Below, piece by piece: positions 57,322-64,000 of a DNA stretch of 64,000 nucleotides (position 1 is the stretch's first letter; every line of letters starts with the position of its first letter). The stretch is from Cristatella mucedo (lineage: Eukaryota > Bryozoa > Phylactolaemata > Cristatellidae). The DNA lies in NCBI GenBank assembly GCA_009760855.2, contig WPIO01000012.1:1595001-1659000 (forward strand). The letters run 5' to 3'. The translations under genes and the position numbers were made by a program. The notes beneath the pieces were generated by a model. That model made no database searches. It saw only the letters and a program-made list of their open reading frames with translations, and was not told where the DNA came from.

Positions 57322-57544
57322 CCGACCGTATGGCAGACCGCCATGTCTGCTCCAGGGGAGATAACAAAATCGATTGCAGTAAATTCGGCCTACGTGGCGA
57401 TCCGCTTTCCCAATTGTCTCACCTGTAGGCCTGCGCATCCATTGCAGAAGCCCTGTGAATGCTGCGAAGCAGCTCCATGACTAGTTTCTACTGAGGCACG
57501 GAGCCATGCAGTACTTATTACCTTCCCTCGTACAATCAGCCCGA

Positions 57545-58130
57545 GTCAGAGACAAGGGTTCGACGAATTATCGCAATCCACCGAAATCCATTGCAATCCA
57601 CTCTAATTAAGCAAAAATAGACCGGAAATCGGCAGCCTCGAAGGTCTAGTTTTGATTGAATATTGTGCTACACCGTTTTTTAATGTATCTACCAAATTGC
57701 ATGCCATTGTGCTCTCGTCTTCTCGAGCAAATGGCTGTAAAGACTTAAACCACTACCGCAATCCGCTTTCATCCAGAGCAAATCCACCTAAAATCGTCTG
57801 CGCGAGGCTCCAGATGGGAAGAAATATTACAGCACAATTCGCTGCAGTTGACTGCAGTTGCCCGGGCCAATATCACCATCCACCGTAACCCATCATAATC
57901 CGTCACTGTCCAGCTCATCTACCGAAATCCACCACTAAGCAGGAAATCCTATGCGAGAAGCTCGCATTTTTTTTATTGCATATTACAGTAAATTCTACGT
58001 GCAGTGTATTGATCAATTTCACGAACATGTGCACAAGGGTTCTCGTGCAGCTCACTGCAATGGCCCGTGCTAAAACCGCAATCCACCGTATATCCGCCTA
58101 ACGTTGGCTAAACGAAGATGCAATTTAGAT
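57545..58130 (+). repeat. Dispersed repeat U1, copy 3 (about two units)
   Basis: Blocks TTCGACGAATTATCGCAATC, AATCCACTCTAATTAAGCAA, TACCAAATTGCATGCCATTG and CACTACCGCAATCC match copies 1 and 2. A second, more decayed unit follows from about 57900 (CTACCGAAATCCACCACTAA, TTCTCGTGCAGCTCACTGC). Confidence 0.65.
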
Positions 58131-58209
58131 GGTACTGAATACTGAATTCCATTTTAGGGGAACACAAACAATCTCGTGCCTTTGTGCACCTGCGGTCTCA
58201 AATAGTATT

Positions 58210-58270
58210 GGCTGATCTAACAGCCTCGTTTGCCTGGCGGCAGAAGAGCCTCGGCGGCTATTACTACCGT
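58210..58270 (-). mobile_element. SINE-A 3' fragment
   Basis: Only the terminal part: TAATAGCCGCCGAGGCTCTT and GAGGCTGTTAGATCAGCC in minus sense. Confidence 0.7.
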
Positions 58271-58659
58271 ACGAACATCGTATACGAAAACCGATACAGC
58301 TAAGACCTGTTTAAAGCCTACCTGTTTGTGCTTGACCGTTGGTACATAAAATCACGTGACTATGGACGTCTAAATGTTTATCGTTTTAGGCAGGGTCTGC
58401 TACACTGGCGGCGGCGTTGTATTTCTCCGGCGGCTAGGAACATGCATATTATTTATGATCACGCGTAACTTGTATTGCATCGTAGTTCAAATACATTCTT
58501 AGATGTTATTGCTGTTGCTAAGATTCGCGAATTATACATTAATAAAAGATAAAGATAAACCCCGGAGCCGACGCGGGGGCCGGGGCCGCGAGCTGAGGCA
58601 CCGCTCATTTGGTATTCCTAGCATTGTCTCGAATCGCTCAGAGCGTTTTAAATAGATCC

Positions 58660-58820
58660 TAGCTGATTGAACAGCCTCTTTTTGCGTATCGACAGAAGAG
58701 CCTTTATGGCTATCACCACCGCTTGCAGTGGCGATAAAGGATCGCCCATCGCAGGAATCGAACCCACGACCTCGGCACCGAGGTCGTGGAAGCAACCGCC
58801 TTACCCAGTGTGCCATCACA
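58660..58820 (-). mobile_element. SINE-A, full length
   Basis: Minus sense: TGATGGCACACTGGGTAAGG, palindrome CGACCTCGGTGCCGAGGTCG, exact B box GGTTCGATTCC, body and GCTGTTCAATCAGCTAGG end. Confidence 0.88.
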
Positions 58821-58929
58821 TTTTCCTCAATCGTTACTATGAGTCTCTCAAACTTTGTGGTCATAAGGCCTGCTATAACTCCGGCGACTCAACTTATTAC
58901 TTGTCTCTGAACTCCTCGCTCAGTGTGAA

Positions 58930-59820
58930 ATAGAGCCTGCTCGCCTTGACTGAAACTTGGCTAAAATTGATCGACTACCCGACAATTAAAAACGCAGTCC
59001 CGACTGGCTTCTCCGCCTTTGATAGCCCTAGATCGATCAAAACTGAAGGGGGAGCCATTATTATCACGCGCTCGAACTTAGATTTCAAGCCGTTTGCAGT
59101 ACTCTCGCGATAACTGATCTGCCGCCTTCAGCACTGAATTTCTTGCAGTTGTAGCCGAGTTCCAGGGGTCAGAGGCTATTTCCCGCCAAGCCCCACCACA
59201 TTCCGGCCACGCTGCCGCTCGCAATGCCGCTGAGCTAGGGTAAGACGAGCGGCCGTCAGGTTAGACCTCTTTATAACATCGCATGCGCCAACAATAACAG
59301 GGGAAATAAACAAGTCTACAGCGAGGGTCATATACAAAGTAAACTATAGGGGTGCAAGACGACGAAGTAAGTGCGAACGAACGTGTTAGCTGGTCAGTCG
59401 GCTTCCGAAGTTCCCGCCGTAGCACCGACTCTGTTCCAACAGTACGAGCGTACGCCGTAAAAGATCCGGCTAGATGAGTAACTGTTTGGCTAGTCGGAGT
59501 CGACGTCCGCCACAGTCGAAAGCTTTCGCCGAAAGACACCAACTCGCGGGAGGGGGCCACGAACACGCTACTCGGGGAACGCGGAATATATAAGTCACAA
59601 CTTCGAGCGTGCTATCCAGCTCCGCTCGGTCCTTGAGCACTCGTTGCCTTGCGTGCGTGGCCGCATCGCCGGAGCACGCCTGCACGAATCCAGGTGCAAA
59701 ACTCGGCGAGACCGGGAGCCTCCAACACCACGACTTACTCGGCCAACTTCTCCTACCCAAGAGCCACGGCGACCTCTCGTCGCCGCACATCCGGCCACGC
59801 CATAGGTCAGACGGGACGCA
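58930..59820 (+). mobile_element. Chimeric repeat EN-M-R, copy 2
   Basis: LINE-A endonuclease piece 58930-59106 (LLALTETWLKLIDYPTIKN, then FKPFAVLS) is joined to the segment GCGATAACTGATCTGCC also present at 38926, then module M (59145-59305) and R (59305-59820), nearly identical to 38926-39620, including a 101-codon minus frame conserved in both. Confidence 0.7.
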
Positions 59821-59861
59821 TTCGGGCTCTCTCATTGCTCGTCTGCTTGCATCCCAGGAGG

Positions 59862-60000
59862 TAAGTGCTTGCTCTTCACGACCGGGGAGTGGATTCGAAT
59901 CATCTAGTGGCCGATCCTTTATTGCCCGCTGCAAGCGGCAGCGATAGCCACTGAGGCTCTTCTGCCGCCATAAGAATGAGGCTATAATATGAAATCAGCT
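59862..60000 (+). mobile_element. SINE-A, plus strand
   Basis: Head partly lost; GTGGATTCGAATCATC at the B-box position, body CGATCCTTTATTGCCCGCTG, GATAGCCACTGAGGCTCTTC and end GAAATCAGCT. Confidence 0.75.
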
Positions 60001-60047
60001 CATATTTTTTTCCGCTCACTCGGCTGACCACGGGCGGGCAGACTAGA

Positions 60048-60214
60048 CAGAGGTGAAGCTCAGAGAGGAAGGAAGGTCAGAGGAAGACAGAGGACAGACG
60101 AATACAGAGGACAGAGTAAGACAGAGGACAGAGGAAGACAGAGGACAGAGGACTAGACAGAGGACAGAGGAAGACAGAGGACAGAGGACTAGACAGAGGT
60201 GAAGCTCAGAGATG
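60048..60214 (+). repeat. AGACAGAGGAC tandem array bracketed by a 21-bp repeat
   Basis: Degenerate tandem ACAGAGGAAGACAGAGG units; the 21-base AGACAGAGGTGAAGCTCAGAG occurs at both edges (60047-60068 and 60193-60214). Confidence 0.85.
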
Positions 60215-60234
60215 CTGCACGTATCGTGCTGCGT

Positions 60235-60305
60235 TATGTGCCTATAAGCGGCTAGAAAGAGATTAAGTTCTCTGAGGGCGCTTTATCAAGTGTATTGTTA
60301 TTATG
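60235..60305 (+). mobile_element. Tail-only LINE-A end
   Basis: CGGCTAGAAAGAGATTAAGT, TCTCTGAGGGCGCTTTATCA and TGTTATTAT: the terminal hairpin alone, 70 bases. Confidence 0.8.
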
Positions 60306-61125
60306 TGCTGGCCACACACGCAGGTCCTGGCAGAGGGCACTCGGTCTTGCAGAACCCTACTGTTTGCTCTGTGGCTCACTCTCAGAGCGTGCGTGGATGC
60401 TCGTACGCCTGCAGCAGCCGAACAGCGAACTCCTTCTCAGCAAACTGGCCGTTGGATGGTGACGCCATCCGAAGTGGGAACGGTGAGTTGTCCCTGTGGG
60501 CAAATGCCCGAAAATGCCTAAAAAAAAAGCAGTGGACTGCAGCGTCAACTTGGTTGGCACTCAAGTATCTGTCACCAATCAGGACAGTCCAAACGTGGAC
60601 TCGACCTTCTCTTCAAAGGATGTGGCCATGCACTGGCGCGCCCGTCAAGGTCTGCAGCAGCAGCAGGAGAGGCCCGGGCATCTTCGGCCATGCAGGGGCG
60701 GTGCTGTGGCGCCATCGAACCGATCGCTCTGTCCCTACCCCTCCCCGTGCACGGCTGCTCGGCCGTGGCCCTCGAAAGCCCTCGAAAGCTTTGCTTGTCA
60801 CGCTCCGTTTCGTGCTCGCTGCCCGCGCATGCGAACAGCCGTCGCTACGAGCCGGTTCAACTCAACTCAGCGGTGAACCGCCTCTGCTCAATAGCTAGAG
60901 GACACTATGCTAGACGCGACGAGCTCTGCCACAGCGGGCGAGCGACGCAGTGGTCAGGGTCGGACATGACCTTGTCCTAAACCGTCTGGTTGCTGCCCTA
61001 GTTCGCAGAAAATCGACACGTAGCTACTGAAGGCTAAAGCCAGCTTAAAGCGTTTTGAGATCTTTTAATAGCCACGTGTTGAGTTTCCATCTACTCAACA
61101 ACCCATTTTAGCGAAGTTGCGAAGT
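60306..61125 (+). other. Intergenic, GC-rich, nothing recognised
   Basis: Overlapping long open frames in all three plus frames (60290-60898 and others) reflect GC content. No domain recognised. Confidence 0.45.
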
Positions 61126-62825
61126 TAGAGGACACTATATCTGAAATAATTTTCAATTGTAGGAAAATGTTATGGTATAAGCAAAATGGATCGTCATGGA
61201 GTTAAAATGACTGTTGCTGAGGTTAAAAATGCAACGGCTAGGATAGTTTAGTCGTTAGAGAGCTTCATTTAAGGGGATTTCGAAATTCATGTCTAGCAGC
61301 TTCAATTTTTGTAAGATGTAAAGTTTAGAAATATTGTGAAGGAAATACCAGATGGATTAACTTGTATAGACCCAAATGTGTTCCACATAGTAAGAAAGAC
61401 ATCTCATGAGAATTATTTGAAAAGAAACTTCTGGGATGATTTCCAGGAGTATAGCGGTGTAGAGGTAAATTAGCTTTGAGCGATGCTTTCGAAAATATTA
61501 AAGGTTGTCCTTCATTTTATCTTCAATATATTTTCAATGAACCATCTTTCTCTTTTTACATAGAAAAATGGATAGAGATGAAACTACTCAAATTGCAATC
61601 AAGCATGTACGGAGACATTTCGATTAATGATCATCTATCGGATGTTGCCTCTTACCTTGCACCGTGGTTAAAGATGATCTAGAAAGCATTCTCAAAATTA
61701 TGATTACCAATAAGCTATCATTAAACTTCCAACATGATTGCCTTATAGTTCCTAATGGATATTCCTACGAAGTGAATCCAACTGATACACAGTAGATAGA
61801 AACTACCGTTTTCGACTCCACTACTGATTACAACCTTACAGTTGATTATTATTTGTCTAGAATACCAAACTTAGTTTCAATCAAGTATTATAGTTTAATT
61901 CATGATATAGAATCGACGCCACTTCTTAGTTACACCGATGAAGTTTCTTCTCTCTCTTCAGATTTTTTTTATCGATTCATTTTCATTACGAAGTGAAGAA
62001 TATAATGAATAACCATAAGAAGAAGATGCCTAACCTAAGAGAAGGGTTTGCTAAAAAAGAAAAACACGTTTACCGTACAGCTGAAAGTGGTAGTATTATA
62101 GCTTGTTTGAAGGAAGTTATGTTAGCTTCACCCATATTTCAATTCTTAATCATCTTTACAGCTGCTCTTACTGCAATTATCCGTTCTTATGTAAACAAAA
62201 TCAACAACGAAATTCTTCACGTTTCCATAGTATCAGCTGGTGTAGGTTCTCTCATCGATTCGGCGAATTCAGCGTCATTTTAAAGATTCAGAAAAGAAAA
62301 CACTCCAAACTATTTGCCAACGATAAGTTATTAGAAAAGGTGATCAAAGCATTATCTGATGCTGAAGTTACTCAAGGTGAGTTGCAGGAAATAAAGATTG
62401 ATGTAATGAATTCCTCACAACTAGCCACGGTTGAGCACGTTTAACTCTTCACTTACAAAGCTTCTCTTAACGTTATTTACCCAATATATAATTTTCTGAT
62501 CACTCATAAACATTATTCATACTTTTTGTTTTATCTTGTCTACCGGTTTCTTACCAATCACCCCTATTTTGCTATTATTCAAGTAGTTATTACTTTCGGT
62601 AAGTTCCTAACCTTCTCTCTATTTATTTCACCAGTTCCTGCTTTCAAGTTTTTTTCATACTGCCGCATGAATAATCAATCTCTCATCAACCACTCTATTC
62701 ATTCTCTCAACCATCGCAACATTCTTCTTAGTTACCACTTCTATAATAATCACATTACGTTTTTTAATTTTCTTTTTTTATTTTTTGAATTCTCCTTTAA
62801 ACTACAATCCTGGATTTACAAAAAT
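61126..62825 (+). pseudogene. AT-rich island with a broken, unrecognised gene
   Basis: Composition changes abruptly to AT-rich at 61126. Plus-strand frames of one apparent protein set are broken by stops and shifts: a start MDRHGVKMTVAEVKNATARI (61186), KEIPDGLTCIDPNVFHIVRK (about 61340-61400), SDAFENIKGCPSFYLQYIF (about 61479), DYYLSRIPNLVSIKYYSLI (about 61850), a part with hydrophobic helices (SPIFQFLIIFTAALTAII, about 62130) and KVIKALSDAEVTQGELQEI (about 62339). From 62450 the strand becomes G-poor. No introns are evident. I do not recognise the family; a mobile or virus-like origin is possible but unproven. Codon use is unlike both local genes. Confidence 0.5.
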
Positions 62826-64000
62826 ACGGGTCGTGGCGGACCAGCTAAACTCGTATATCGAAACCTCACACCTTGCTAGTAAGTTCCAGTCTGGCTTTAG
62901 AGCTAATCACTCCACAGAATCAGCATTGCTTCGGGTATACAACGACCTACTTAGGAATGCGGACATGGGCAGAGTGTCTCTGCTTGTTTTGCTTGATCTT
63001 ACGGCAGCTTTTGATACCATCGATCACAAAGTTCTTCTAGAGCACCTCTCATCTCGCCTGGGCATCACTGGCACTGCTCTGCAGCGGTTCAGGTCCTATC
63101 TCAGTGGGAGACTCCAGAGTATTGACGTGAATGGACAAAGATCATCTGAAGTACCTCTGAAATATGGAGTACCTCAGGGCTCAGTGCTAGGTCCGGTTCT
63201 TTTCACGGTTTATACTCTGCCTCTTGCTGATGTGATTGCCAAGCACAATCTAGGCTTTCACTTCTATGCAGATGGCACTCAGTTGTACCTTTGCTTTGAT
63301 CCCTCCCAGCCTTCGAGCACCTCAAATTCTCTAAACTCACTAGCTGCATGCATTGATGACATCCGCACATGGATGGCAGCAAATTTTCTAAAACTCAACG
63401 ATGATAAAACTAACTTACTAGTTATGGGAAAACCCAGTGTGATCCAGAGATTGGAAAGGCTGACTCTCAAAATTGGCTCTGCCAGCATATCTCCAGTTGA
63501 ATCAGCTCGAAATCTAGGTGTCATGTTCCATAGTGACCTCTCGTTAGACGACCATATCAGCTCCACAGTCAAATCCGCCTATTTTCAGCTTCATAACATT
63601 GCTAAAATTCGGGCTTGTTTAGATAAAGATACCACGTCCAAGTTAGTTCATGCATTCGTGACATCCCGTCTCGACTTCTGCAACTCACTGCTTACTGGCC
63701 TACCAGCATGTGCGATCAGGCGATTGCAGCTCGTGCAAAACTCTGCAGCTAGGCTTGTCTGTCGTGAGCGTCGCAGTTGCCACATTACTCCACTTCTCGC
63801 CGACCTGCACTGGCTACCAGTCAAGCAACGGATTGACTTCAAGGTTTTGTCGCTCACTTTTAGGTCCCTTCATTCTATGGCTCCAGCCTATCTGTCAGAT
63901 ATACTACCCCATCAGGCCAAGCATCGTACCACCCGCTTTTCGGAATCCAACAGTCTAGTAATACCTCATACAAACCTTAAATCCTTTGGAGACCATGCAT
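62826..64000 (+). mobile_element. LINE-A copy, open RT frame, continues past window end
   Basis: Starts in RT at CGGGTCGTGGCGGACCAGC (5'-truncated, abutting the AT-rich island). The frame is open from about 62830 to 64000 with LLDLTAAFDTIDH, YGVPQGSVLGPVLF, FHFYADGTQLYL and KLNDDKTNLLVMGK. The catalytic motif is YADG, as in the copy at 14533, to which it is almost identical over 1.1 kb. The 3' end lies outside the window. Confidence 0.92.

Noticed and set aside
60290-60898. 202-codon plus frame as a real gene.
   Set aside because: Other long frames overlap it in both remaining phases, composition is GC-rich, and no domain or splice context supports it.

Overview
The window is animal (metazoan) nuclear DNA, not bacterial: genes are split into short exons with GT/AG junctions, introns run to 8 kb, and most of the sequence is L2/CR1-type LINE fragments, tRNA-derived SINEs, DNA-transposon relics and (CT/GA)n arrays. 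Two genes are readable. The kinase belongs to the Shark/HTK16 class (ankyrin repeats, SH2, tyrosine kinase), known from invertebrates and not from vertebrates, so an invertebrate host (sponge, cnidarian, lophotrochozoan or similar) is likely. The species cannot be named from this sequence.

Layout. (1) Positions 1-32050, + strand: the 3' part of the Shark-like kinase gene, 12 exons from an ankyrin repeat at 221 to the stop at 32050. Every exon junction is phase-consistent. The 5' exons (more ankyrins, probably an N-terminal SH2) lie before position 1. Its introns hold a MULE transposase relic (4.8-6 kb), a Tc1/mariner relic (7-7.5 kb), a nearly full LINE with its RT core deleted (9.2-12 kb), several nested LINE copies (14.4-19.3 kb), a 20-bp minisatellite (17.5 kb), a second LINE family (21.9-24.2 kb) and long microsatellites. 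(2) 32051-50468: intergenic, with LINE and SINE fragments, LTR-like repeats (36-37 kb and an inverted pair at 43.3-45.0 kb), two very long (CT)n tracts (37.7-38.4 and 41.0-41.6 kb), a chimeric repeat at 38.7-39.7 kb and two Tigger-like DNA transposon copies. (3) 57070-50469, - strand: a complete five-exon gene for a 451-residue PA-TM-RING E3 ubiquitin ligase of the Goliath/RNF130/RNF150 type. (4) 57.1-64.0 kb: intergenic, with a second copy of the chimeric repeat, SINEs, an AT-rich island carrying a broken unrecognised gene (61.1-62.8 kb) and a LINE copy running off the window end.

The two genes have no evident functional link beyond both being signalling or trafficking proteins; they converge on the 32-50 kb repeat-rich interval. 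The repeats are related to one another. LINE 3' ends, one SINE family and several 'tail-only' insertions share one 3' hairpin followed by (ATT)n, which suggests a single reverse-transcriptase recognition end. No CRISPR array, operon, phage defence cassette or other prokaryotic system is present.
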